From: Desulfotignum sp.
GTDB taxonomy: Bacteria > Desulfobacterota > Desulfobacteria > Desulfobacterales > Desulfobacteraceae
Length of the DNA: 12,254 bases
Direction: 5' to 3'
Assembly: GCA_021737445.1 (NCBI GenBank)
Contig: JAIPDY010000082.1
Coordinates: 1 to 12,254, forward strand
This document shows, one piece after another, positions 1 through 7,700 of this stretch. The notes beneath the pieces are model-generated. The model worked only from the letters and a program-made list of their open reading frames with translations. It was not told where the DNA came from and searched no databases. Positions within the stretch are counted from its first letter, which is position 1, and each line of letters starts with the position of its first letter. The position numbers were made by a program, and so were the translations under genes.

Positions 1-155
1 ATGCAGACCTGACCCTGATCTATACCCGTCAGGGGTTTGTTCCCCTGGACTGGACCTATCCGGATTACCGGTCCAAAGATATCACCCGGTTTCTGACACA
101 GGTTCGTGACAAATACATGTTGGATTTAAAGTCTGTTAAAAGGAATTTGCCATGA
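1..155 (+). CDS. DUF4416 family protein, C-terminal end only
   Basis: The frame beginning at base 3 is open from the window edge to a TGA at 153-155, giving about 50 residues of a C-terminus. It contains LTLIYTRQGFVPLDWTYPDY, followed by a charged helical tail. The 'W-T-Y-P-D-Y-R' signature and the preceding 'T-L-I-Y-R-x-G' strand match what I remember of the C-terminus of DUF4416, a family of about 180 residues with no assigned function. From general knowledge, this family often sits directly before yicC in Desulfobacterota. The stop codon overlaps the yicC start (ATGA at 152-155), which suggests translational coupling. The start and most of the protein lie outside the window, so no functional claim can be made. 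Confidence 0.7.
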   Translation, partial: ADLTLIYTRQGFVPLDWTYPDYRSKDITRFLTQVRDKYMLDLKSVKRNLP

Positions 156-1033
156 TAAAAAGCATGACCGCTTTTGCAAAAGCAGCCCATACAAAGGATA
201 CTGTAACCGCAGAGGTGATTGTCCGCTCTTACAACTCCAGACATCTGGATTTTGCCGTTTACCTGCCTGAAACCTGTCAGGAGTTTGAAGAGGATATCAA
301 AAAGATCATTACCCGGTTCCACCAGCGCGGACGTATGGAAATCAGGATCACGATTCAGGATGACTCTATGGATCAGGATCAGTTTGCCGTGGATGAAACA
401 AAGGCAGCTGCCTATTTTAAAGCATTAAAACAGATACAGACATGCCTGAACCTTTCTTGTGAACCAACACTGGAACAGGTGCTGTCTGCCAGAAATATTG
501 TTGTGCCTGCAGCCCGGCAGCTGGACCAAAAATTGCTGTGGCAGGTGGTGTCGTTAGCTGTTGAAACAGCTGCCCTGGAACTGGATAATATGCGGCAAAA
601 AGAAGGATCCCATATTTACCAGGACCTGATGTTCCGCATGGATGCCATTGAAGGCCAGATGGTTCTGGTGAAAGAGCAGGTAAAAGAGATCCCGATACTT
701 TATAAAAAAAGGCTGGAAGAGCGCCTGGCAAAACTGACCTTTGGCAAAGAGGGCATAGATCCTGTCCGCCTGGCCCAGGAGGTGGCAATGCTGGCGGATA
801 AAAGTGACGTGTCCGAGGAGATGGTACGCATTGTAAGCCATATCAGCCAGTTCCGGGAAGTGATGAACGCAGATCGATCCCAGGGTCAGAAGCTCAATTT
901 TCTGATTCAGGAATTCAACCGGGAATTCAACACCATCGGATCCAAAGCAGGTAATGCAGCATTGTCCCACATGGTGGTGGATTTAAAATCCCGGCTGGAA
1001 AAAATAAGAGAACAGGTGCAAAATATTGAATAA
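152..1033 (+). CDS. yicC: YicC/YloC family endoribonuclease
   Basis: A 293-residue cytoplasmic protein of normal family length. The N-terminal YicC domain starts with the family hallmark MIKSMTAFAK and continues with 'VRSYNSRHLD' (24-33) and an 'RGR-EI' segment near 59-64. The C-terminal DUF1732 domain shows 'RLAQEVAMLADKSDVSEEMVR' (206-226), a serine-histidine pair at 229-230 and 'QEFNREFNTIGSKAGN' (253-268). Family members are reported as RNases involved in RNA turnover; in E. coli YicC is linked to degradation of the small RNA RyhB. Which RNA is the target here cannot be read from sequence. The ATG at 152 is supported by AAAAGGAA at 138-145 and by the four-base overlap with the preceding stop. 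No frameshift or missing motif was seen. Confidence 0.93.
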   Translation: MIKSMTAFAKAAHTKDTVTAEVIVRSYNSRHLDFAVYLPETCQEFEEDIKKIITRFHQRGRMEIRITIQDDSMDQDQFAVDETKAAAYFKALKQIQTCLNLSCEPTLEQVLSARNIVVPAARQLDQKLLWQVVSLAVETAALELDNMRQKEGSHIYQDLMFRMDAIEGQMVLVKEQVKEIPILYKKRLEERLAKLTFGKEGIDPVRLAQEVAMLADKSDVSEEMVRIVSHISQFREVMNADRSQGQKLNFLIQEFNREFNTIGSKAGNAALSHMVVDLKSRLEKIREQVQNIE

Positions 1034-1054
1034 GAACAAAAAAAGTAGCTCATA

Positions 1055-1068
1055 TTAACTGTTAACTG
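1055..1068 (+). repeat. tandem TTAACTG heptamer in the yicC-remA gap
   Basis: Two exact copies of TTAACTG lie back to back at 1055-1061 and 1062-1068, creating a GTTAAC palindrome across the junction. They sit just before the remA ribosome binding site (AGGAA at 1072-1076) in the only gap of this gene string longer than a few bases. They could be a binding site for a regulator, possibly the remA product itself, or chance in an AT-rich spacer. Nothing in the sequence decides between these. Confidence 0.35.
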
Positions 1069-1081
1069 CATAGGAACGATT

Positions 1082-1354
1082 ATGGAACAGGTACTGTTGA
1101 ATATCGGTTTTGGCAATACCGTTGTGGCAGAAAGAGTGGTGGCGATTTTATCCCCCAATTCAAGCCCCATGAAGCGCATCAAGGATGAAGCAAAGGATGA
1201 CCGTTGTCTGATAGATGCCACCCATGGCAGAAAAACCCGGGCTATTATTGTCACTGACAGCAATCATGTGATCCTGTCGGCCATCCAGGCCGAAACAGTG
1301 GCATCCAGGTTTGAGTCTTTGATAAAGGACGGGGATACGTCCGAAGAGGTGTGA
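1082..1354 (+). CDS. remA: RemA family regulator (DUF370)
   Basis: This 90-residue protein aligns without gaps, from memory, to Bacillus subtilis RemA. Shared features are 'NIGFGNTVVAER' (7-18), the 'SP-SSP-KR' stretch (24-32), 'LIDATHGRKTRA' (43-54) and 'DSNHVILSAIQAETVA' (59-74). RemA is an oligomeric DNA-binding activator of biofilm matrix and osmoprotection genes in B. subtilis. Arginines reported there as needed for DNA binding correspond to Arg18 and Arg50 here, with Lys51 in place of a third arginine. In Gram-negative bacteria the role is not established. The gene starts at the ATG at 1082 behind AGGAA and ends one base before gmk, an association common to this family. The regulator name is secure at family level; targets in this organism are unknown. 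Confidence 0.9.
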   Translation: MEQVLLNIGFGNTVVAERVVAILSPNSSPMKRIKDEAKDDRCLIDATHGRKTRAIIVTDSNHVILSAIQAETVASRFESLIKDGDTSEEV

Positions 1355-1355
1355 T

Positions 1356-1952
1356 ATGGCCAGACATGGAAGGTTGTTTGTGATATCCGCTCCATCCGGG
1401 GCCGGCAAGACCACCCTGATCAGACAGGTGACGGCCCGGTTTCCAGGAGTGTCCTATTCAGTGTCTCACACCACACGGCCCCCCAGGCCCGGGGAAATAG
1501 ATGGCAAAGATTATTTTTTTATCAGCAGAGACCGGTTTGAGCAGATGATACAGGCTGGTGAATGGCTGGAATGGGCCTGTGTTCACGGCAACTGGTACGG
1601 CACATCCCGGGCTTTTGTGCAAAAACAGCTAGAAGCGGGTAAAAATCTGCTCCTGGACATCGATGTCCAGGGGGCCCGGCAGATCATGGCATCCGGCCTG
1701 GACACGGTATCGGTGTTCATCATGCCCCCTTCTCTTGAGGTGCTGCGCCAAAGGCTGGAAAACCGCGGCACCGACAGCGAACGCACCATTGCCCTGCGCC
1801 TTGAAAACGCCCGGCAGGAGATCATTTGGAAACACCTGTACCACCATGTCCTGGTGAACGATGACCTTGACACGACAGCTGCACAATTGTGCACCATTTT
1901 TGCTCAAGAGATGACTCCGGAAAAAGAAAGGCCAGACAGTGGGAACGCCTAA
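1356..1952 (+). CDS. gmk: guanylate kinase
   Basis: Transfers phosphate from ATP to GMP to make GDP in purine nucleotide metabolism, in the cytoplasm. The 198-residue product has normal length. Visible motifs in order are the P-loop 'APSGAGKTT' (12-20), the GMP-binding segment 'SHTTRPPRPGE' (37-47) with 'DGKDYFF' (49-55), 'WYGTS' (80-84), 'DIDVQGARQI' (101-110) and the lid motif 'RQRLENRGTD' (131-140). The ATG at 1356 follows the remA stop by one base, and AAGAGG at 1344-1349 gives a six-base spacer. The 3' end overlaps the rlmB start by 14 bases. In many bacteria rpoZ (RNA polymerase omega) follows gmk; here rlmB follows directly and no rpoZ lies in the window. Confidence 0.97.
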   Translation: MARHGRLFVISAPSGAGKTTLIRQVTARFPGVSYSVSHTTRPPRPGEIDGKDYFFISRDRFEQMIQAGEWLEWACVHGNWYGTSRAFVQKQLEAGKNLLLDIDVQGARQIMASGLDTVSVFIMPPSLEVLRQRLENRGTDSERTIALRLENARQEIIWKHLYHHVLVNDDLDTTAAQLCTIFAQEMTPEKERPDSGNA

Positions 1953-2709
1953 ACAGACAACAGAAATACTCTTCGGGTTCCATGGTGTGTATGAAGCCCT
2001 GAAAGCCGGCCGCCGCCGGTTTGAGGCCCTTTATATCTCCCGGGGACCATCTGGCCGGCGGGGGGAAACCCTGGTCTCTTTGGCAAAAGATGCCGGCATA
2101 CCGGTTACCTTAACCGATGCCCGGAATCTGGACGACCTGTCCCGGGGCGGGGTCCACCAGGGCATTGCGGCCCGGACCTCTGTGTTCCCGGTTCTTTACC
2201 AAAAAGATCTCATATCCCGGATCCGGCACCGGCACACCCCTTACCAGGTACTGGTGCTGGACCAGATCGAAGATCCCCAGAACCTGGGGGCCCTGATCCG
2301 CACGGCCCTGTGCACGGGAGTGGATTATATCGTGATCCCCCGGGACCGGTCTGCTATGCCCGGCCCCGGGGTTTGCAGGGCCTCGGCCGGGGCCATGGAA
2401 CATGCACAGATTTTTGTGGTCACCAATACGGCGGCAGCCCTGCGGGCCCTCAAGGAACACAGGGCCTGGGTGGCCGGCCTGGATGCCAGAGGCGGCACCC
2501 TGCTGCACCGGGCTGATTTAACCGGAGACCTGGCCCTGGTGGTGGGGGGAGAGCACAAAGGCATCCGCCCGGGGGTGATCAAGGCATGTGATTTTGTGGT
2601 ATCCATTCCCATCACAGGTCCTGTCAATTCGCTGAATGCTTCAGTGGCCGGTGCCATGGCCATGTATGAGGCTCTGCGCCAGAGAACCATCAACCTTAAG
2701 GAAAGATAA
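1939..2709 (+). CDS. rlmB: 23S rRNA (guanosine-2'-O)-methyltransferase RlmB
   Basis: A TrmH/SpoU-type SPOUT methyltransferase of 256 residues. RlmB methylates the 2'-oxygen of a guanosine in 23S rRNA (G2251 in E. coli) using S-adenosylmethionine. The N-terminal third (about 9-85) is the L30e-like substrate-binding domain, with 'FGFHGVYEAL' and 'GGVHQGIAAR'. The knotted catalytic domain shows motif 1 'NLGALIRTA' (115-123) with the catalytic arginine at 121, motif 2 'GGEHKGI' (203-209) and motif 3 'SLNASVAGAM' (231-240). The start is a GTG at 1939 inside the end of gmk, with AAAGG at 1927-1931 and a seven-base spacer; no better start lies nearby. A related tRNA or rRNA target within the TrmH family cannot be fully excluded, but the length and N-terminal domain fit RlmB. 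Confidence 0.9.
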   Translation: MGTPKQTTEILFGFHGVYEALKAGRRRFEALYISRGPSGRRGETLVSLAKDAGIPVTLTDARNLDDLSRGGVHQGIAARTSVFPVLYQKDLISRIRHRHTPYQVLVLDQIEDPQNLGALIRTALCTGVDYIVIPRDRSAMPGPGVCRASAGAMEHAQIFVVTNTAAALRALKEHRAWVAGLDARGGTLLHRADLTGDLALVVGGEHKGIRPGVIKACDFVVSIPITGPVNSLNASVAGAMAMYEALRQRTINLKER

Positions 2710-2717
2710 TAACCATT

Positions 2718-3944
2718 ATGTCAGAACCTGTTTCAATTGCCCCTGACGGTACCCTGGATGTACCGGATCAACCCGCCATCGCATGTATCCAGGGCGATGG
2801 CATCGGACCTGATATCTGGCCTGGTGCCAGAATGGTACTGGATGCGGCGGTGAGAGCCGTGTTCAAAGATAAAAAAAAAATCAACTGGGTTCTGGTTCCG
2901 GCCGGGCAGTCCAGTTACAGGCAAACCGGGGAGTGGCTGCCCAGACAGACCCTGGATACCATAAAGTCTTTGAAAGTGGCCATCAAAGGGCCGTTGACAA
3001 CTCCGGTGGGAGATGGTATCCGGAGCCTGAACGTACAGTTGCGCCGGCACCTGGACCTGTATGCCTGTATCCGGCCTGTGCGGTATTATACGCCTGTGCC
3101 CAGCCCCATGAAGCACCCGGAAAAGGTGGATATGGTGGTGTTCCGGGAAAACACTGAAGATGTTTATGCCGGCATTGAATGGGCGTCGGACTCCAGGGAA
3201 TCCCGGCAGCTCATGGGCCTGCTCAAAACCCATCTGGGCTGTGATCTGCCCGGTTCCAGCGCCCTGGGGATCAAGCCCATGTCACCTGAAAAAACCCGGC
3301 GCCTGGTGAAAAAAGCCTGTGAATATGCCTTTGAAAAAAAACGTAAAACCATCACCCTCATGCACAAGGGCAATATCATGAAATTCACGGAAGGCGGGTT
3401 TTGCAAATGGGGGTATGAAGCGGCGCTTGAATATTTCGGTGACCGGATTATCACGGAAAAAGATCTGTATGCAACCCATGAGGGCATTGTGCCCCCCGGG
3501 CATGTGGTGATCCGGGACCGGATCGCGGACATGGTGTTTGCCGATGTTTTACTCCGGCCCGAGCAGTATGATATCCTTGCCTGCCCCAATCTGAACGGGG
3601 ATTATATATCCGATGCACTGGCCGCCCAGGTGGGGGGGCTGGGGATTGCCCCTGGAGCCAATATCGGGAATGACTGTGCCGTGTTCGAGGCAACCCACGG
3701 CACAGCCCCGGACATTGCAGGCAAAGATGCGGCCAATCCCTGCTCCATGATTCTGTCTGGCGCCATGATGCTGGATCATCTGGGGTGGCAGAAGGCCGGA
3801 GATGCGGTGCGGCAGGCTGTGAGCCGGGCCCTGGCAGGCGGCAGGATGACCTCGGACCTGGCCGGACAGATCCCCGGTGTGGAGGCAGTTTCATGTTCAG
3901 CATTTTCAAACATCATCATGGAAAACCTGGAAAAGAGCTTCTGA
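2718..3944 (+). CDS. icd: isocitrate dehydrogenase, E. coli-type fold, predicted NAD+-dependent
   Basis: Oxidatively decarboxylates isocitrate to 2-oxoglutarate. The 408 residues align along their length with E. coli Icd, as recalled. Substrate residues are present: Ser103 and Asn105 in 'IRSLN', Arg109, Arg119, Arg143, Tyr150 and Lys217 ('HKGN'). The metal-binding aspartates are Asp271, Asp295 and Asp299 ('NGDYISD'). Ser103 matches the E. coli phosphorylation site (Ser113). The coenzyme pocket is different: E. coli Lys344, Tyr345, Val351, Tyr391 and Arg395 correspond to Asp332, Ile333, Ala339, Ser379 and Gly383. Loss of the basic and tyrosine contacts and gain of an aspartate are the known signature of NAD+ use, so routine labelling as NADP-dependent is probably wrong. 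The ATG at 2718 lies eight bases after rlmB, with AAGGAAAG at 2698-2705 rather far upstream. The 3' end overlaps comF by 52 bases. Confidence 0.95.
   Translation: MSEPVSIAPDGTLDVPDQPAIACIQGDGIGPDIWPGARMVLDAAVRAVFKDKKKINWVLVPAGQSSYRQTGEWLPRQTLDTIKSLKVAIKGPLTTPVGDGIRSLNVQLRRHLDLYACIRPVRYYTPVPSPMKHPEKVDMVVFRENTEDVYAGIEWASDSRESRQLMGLLKTHLGCDLPGSSALGIKPMSPEKTRRLVKKACEYAFEKKRKTITLMHKGNIMKFTEGGFCKWGYEAALEYFGDRIITEKDLYATHEGIVPPGHVVIRDRIADMVFADVLLRPEQYDILACPNLNGDYISDALAAQVGGLGIAPGANIGNDCAVFEATHGTAPDIAGKDAANPCSMILSGAMMLDHLGWQKAGDAVRQAVSRALAGGRMTSDLAGQIPGVEAVSCSAFSNIIMENLEKSF
2871..2880 (+). repeat. A10 homopolymer in icd
   Basis: Ten consecutive A residues encode Lys52-Lys53-Lys54 and the first base of Ile55 of icd. 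The reading frame is intact across it. Runs of this length are prone to polymerase slippage during replication or transcription, so a fraction of transcripts could shift frame here. Confidence 0.9.
3881..3885 (+). promoter_or_regulatory. ribosome binding site for comF inside icd
   Basis: GGAGG lies seven bases before the ATG at 3893, within the last codons of icd. It decides the comF start: the same frame is open upstream to 3785, but that earlier ATG has no comparable site and would add 36 glycine- and arginine-rich residues foreign to ComF proteins. Confidence 0.8.
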
Positions 3945-4699
3945 CAAAAATCACCAGGTTCTTTCAGGCACTGGTGTTTCCTGACCAGTGCCTGAACTGC
4001 CGGGGCCTGCTGCATCCCGCAGCAAAAGACCCTTCTGAGGCCCGGGCCTGTTTCTGCACTTTTTGCCTGGCCCGGGGGCTGCCCCGGTTTGAACCGCCTT
4101 TCTGTTCCCGGTGCGGGCATCTGTTTGATGCCGGCGATAACCATGTCTGTGAAACCTGTCTGAAAAATCCGCCCCGAATCAGCCGGGTCAGAGCAGCCCT
4201 GGCGTATAAGGGGCTGGTGCCGGAAATTGTTCCTCTGTTTAAATACCAGGCCAGACTTTCTCTGGCCCGGTTTTTTGAACCCCTGATGAAGGAGGCTTTT
4301 GACCGGTATTTCAAAAACACCGGCATTCATCTTATCCTTCCGGTTCCCCTGCACCCTAAAAAAATGCGGCAAAGGGGGTTCAACCAGTCCTATCTGCTGG
4401 TCCGCAGGCTTGCCCGGAGCCATCCCGGGATCTGCGGTACCTCTTTCTTGTGGCAGATGGATGTCACCTCCCTGAAGCGGGTGCGGTATACCATTCCCCA
4501 GACCGGGCTGGACATTGCCGTGCGCAAAGAAAATCTGAAAAACGCGTTCCATGTGATCGATCCTGCCCGGGTAAAAGGTGCCAATATCCTGCTGGTGGAT
4601 GATGTGTATACCACGGGTGCCACCTGTGGCGAAGCAGCCCGGGTTTTGCTTGCTGCCGGAGCAGGCCGGGTGGATGTGCTGGTGCTGGCCAGGGCATGA
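3893..4699 (+). CDS. comF: ComF family protein (phosphoribosyltransferase domain)
   Basis: A 268-residue protein with the two-part ComF layout. The N-terminal half holds a cysteine-rich, probably zinc-binding region: Cys33-x2-Cys36, Cys55-x2-Cys58, Cys71-x2-Cys74 and Cys86-x2-Cys89. The C-terminal half is a type I phosphoribosyltransferase fold with 'PVPLHPKKMRQRGFNQS' (150-166), 'R-x2-N-L-x-NAF' (211-219) and the PRPP loop 'LLVDDVYTTGATC' (233-245). In competent bacteria ComF (GntX in E. coli) acts in the cytoplasm in uptake of transforming DNA; its enzymatic reaction, if any, is not established. It is widespread in bacteria not known to be competent, so the name does not imply competence here. 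The ATG at 3893 has a strong GGAGG and overlaps icd by 52 bases in another frame, suggesting coupled translation. It is the last gene of the left string. Confidence 0.9.
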   Translation: MFSIFKHHHGKPGKELLTKITRFFQALVFPDQCLNCRGLLHPAAKDPSEARACFCTFCLARGLPRFEPPFCSRCGHLFDAGDNHVCETCLKNPPRISRVRAALAYKGLVPEIVPLFKYQARLSLARFFEPLMKEAFDRYFKNTGIHLILPVPLHPKKMRQRGFNQSYLLVRRLARSHPGICGTSFLWQMDVTSLKRVRYTIPQTGLDIAVRKENLKNAFHVIDPARVKGANILLVDDVYTTGATCGEAARVLLAAGAGRVDVLVLARA

Positions 4700-4726
4700 A
4701 ACGGTTCCGGCTCTTTTTGCGGCTCA
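4700..4726. other. 27-base convergent junction without visible terminator
   Basis: The comF stop (TGA ending at 4699) and the stop of the large amidotransferase gene on the other strand (TAG, 4729-4727) are separated by 27 bases. I find no stem-loop followed by a T run in either direction. Transcripts from both sides may therefore end by Rho or run into the opposing gene. Confidence 0.6.
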
Positions 4727-7700
4727 CTAACGGATTTTCTGGATAATGGCTTCCACCACCTGTTCTGCCGTGTCGCCGAAAAGGGTTTCCACCGGCACCA
4801 GGTTGAGGAATTTATCATCCCACTGGACATTTTCACTTTCCAGTATCCAGTCCTTAAGCCGGGTGTATTTTCCGCCCAGGGCCTTGATTTTTTTGAGAAG
4901 AGATACAGATTCAGAAGATCTGAAATCCACGTTCAAAGACAAAATATATTCAATGATATTGGGGGTGGCCGGGGAGGCTGAGATCACAGGAATCACCAGG
5001 ATACTCTGTTTGTCTTTGCGGCCCTTGCCGATATAGACATTGCCTTCCCTGACGATGATATGTTTGGTGCCTTTGAGCTGGGGGTCGGTTTCCACCCGGG
5101 ATGTTTCGTTGACCAGGGTGCCGGTTTTGGTTTTCACCCGGATTCTTGTTTCCGGGGTGACCTCCCCCAGCAGGTTGAGGCCCGTGACCTGGTAAAGCAG
5201 ACCCCCGTTTACCCGGGCGATCACCTCCTGGAGGTTTTTGATCACCAGCACGTTTTTATTGGTTATCTGGGAGATCTGGATCTCATGCCGGGCCAGTTCG
5301 TCAAACACAAGGCCCTGGAAGCTTTCTTTTATCCGGCTGGTGCCCACGGTCACGGTCTTTGCCTGGTGCTTGATGGCATCCACAGGCCTGGCCATGTTGT
5401 TGATGGCCAGGCTGATGGTTTCAAAAAATGCATTGAGCATGTTGGCAGGGGTGCCTTTGATCATAAAATCGATTTCAAAGTCAGACACCGGGAGCCTGCC
5501 GGACAGGTATTTGAGCAGCAGGGTAATATTGGCCACGTTATCCAGGCCCATGGCAGCAGGAAATCCGTTCTCCCGCCGTTTTTTTGAAAACCGGTTGTAG
5601 AACCCGGCAATGGTTTCTCTGAATTTTTTTTCCAGCAGCACCTCGTATTCATCATGGCCCAGGGCGATGAATTCATCCAGTATCTCCTGGACCTGGGTCC
5701 GGAACTGATACATGAACCTGGAGCCTTCGTTGATGGCCAGGGCGGCATAGTACCCCCAGAGGTGGCCCACCAGGGTGTTGAGAATGGGGGCGAACTGCTC
5801 TTTGATCTCCGGTACCTTGAACACATCTGCCGCATACAGATCAAACCGGTCATCCCCCTGGGTGGCGATGACCACGGGGGTGGCCTTGTGCGCATGAAAG
5901 ATGGCCGTATCCTTGATGATGTCGCCCAGAACACTTTCTCTGGTGCCGGCGGCGCACACAATGATCAAAGGTTCTGAGGACAGGTCAATGTGTTTTTTAT
6001 CTTCCACATAATCGGATGAAATGGTTTTATAGCACAGCTCAGATAATTTGATGCGGATTTCGTCAGCCGACGTCTTGTTGGCCCCGGACCCCACCGTGGC
6101 CCAGTAGTTTTTGGTGACGGCCAGGCGGAAGGCGGATTTTTTTATCTGTTCGCGCATGGTCAAAACTGTGCGCATTTTGTCGGCAATGGCCAGCAGTTCC
6201 TGGATCTCCTGGGTGATGTATTCGGTTGTCCTGGCACCGGTGACAGCGGCAATGTGCAGGCCCAGAATGGCGCCGGCCGTGATCTGGGCATAAAACGCCT
6301 TGGTGGAAGCCACTGACATTTCAATATCTCTGCCCGAACTGGTGTAAAGCACCCCGTCCACTTTGAAGGTGAGGTCTGAGTCCCGGCGGTTTACAATGGC
6401 CAGGGTCCTGGCTCCGCCAGCCCTGATCATGTCCACGGTCCGGTTGGTATCCGTGGTGGTACCGGACTGGCTGATGGCCACCACCAGGGTGTCTGCCATG
6501 GCCGTGGACGGGTCATCTGTTTTTGCGATGCAGAACCCGGACAGTTCAGAAGATTTCAGTGCCCGGATATCAAACAGTTTGTCTCCCAGGTAACAGGCCA
6601 GCAGGTCAGCACACCCCTGGGCCGCCACCCCTGCGGTTCCCTGGCCGATGAAAAAGATTTTCTGCAATTTTCCTGAAGCCAGTTCCTCTTCAATGATCCG
6701 GGGCATCACTTCCTGTTCCAGCCGGGTTTCAAGCATACGGGTATCAGGATTTACGGCAAACCGGTTTTCAAGGGTTTTTTCCACCGATTCCGGGGCTTCA
6801 CATATTTCTTTGAGAAAATAGTGGGGAAATCCCTGGCGATCAATGTCCCTGGAGGTGATCCGGCTCAGGCACAGAGTCTGTTGGGTGATTTCAACCGGAT
6901 CTGCATTGTAGTAAAAAGAGCAGATCCCCTGGAGCCCGCCGCCGGATGCCTGGTCCAGGATCATGATCTGTCCTTTTTCCCCGCCGTTGAGCTTGATGTA
7001 ATGAGGGGTTTGCTCCACAATGCCGTACAGTTCCGAGGCAGCCATGTAATGGTCCGGGGCAATGCCCACGAAAATGGCCTGACCGCTGCCTTTCTGGGCA
7101 AGAAACAGTTTTCCAGGAGCAAGGTCTGTGTGCATGGAAATGGCATGGGACCCTTCAAAATCGTTGACCGCCAGCCGGAAGGCTTCCTCTATGGCTGCCC
7201 CCTGTTTGATGTGGTGCTGGATCTGCAGTGGAATCAACTTGGTGTCAGTGTTGATGTCCGGGTGGATTTTGTCATACCGGGCTTCATATTCGGTTTTAAG
7301 TTCCAGGTAGTTGTCAATGTCTCCGTTGAGGCAGACATGGATGATGCCGGTTTTTTCAATTTTTAGGTCCGTGGGGGTGTTATCCACAGGGTGGCAGTTG
7401 GCTTCTGTGATATCTCCCACCGAGGCCCACCTGGTATGGGCGCTCACCGAGGTTGAGATGAAAACAAACCCTGTCAGTGCCTGGAGTATCAGGTCATTGC
7501 GGAGCTGGCTTCTGAGAAAGGCGCAATTGTCTCCCAGGGCACCGATTTCAGCAGCAAATTTGTAGGCAAATGAAATGGAAACCTGCCCGGTTCCTTCGTT
7601 GGCCATCTCATTGATATTGATGCTGTTGTTGGAAAGCACCAGGTGATTGGTCCGCTGTTTTAAAAGGCCTGTGAGTCCGGCCTTTTTTAAATGGGCATAA

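Noticed and set aside
1026..1056. Possible sigma-70 promoter (TTGAAT and CATATT) before remA
   Set aside because: Each box matches only four of six positions and the spacing is 19 bases. This is not enough to call a promoter, although the gap is a sensible place for one.
3509..3524. GATCCGG-GA-CCGGATC palindrome in icd
   Set aside because: It encodes conserved-type codons (Ile-Arg-Asp-Arg-Ile) in sequence rich in CCGG, so chance is the simplest explanation.
3785..3892. Upstream extension of comF to an ATG at 3785
   Set aside because: The extra 36 residues are a translation of icd in another frame, whereas the ATG at 3893 has a strong GGAGG and fits ComF length.
3776..4552. 258-codon open frame on the - strand opposite icd and comF
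   Set aside because: It lies antisense to conserved motifs of both genes and has no recognisable fold. It is best explained as a shadow frame.
5060..7366. Open + strand frames of 175-181 codons within the giant GlmS-like gene
   Set aside because: They are mirror frames of a gene whose catalytic motifs are intact on the other strand; no start sites or domains support them.
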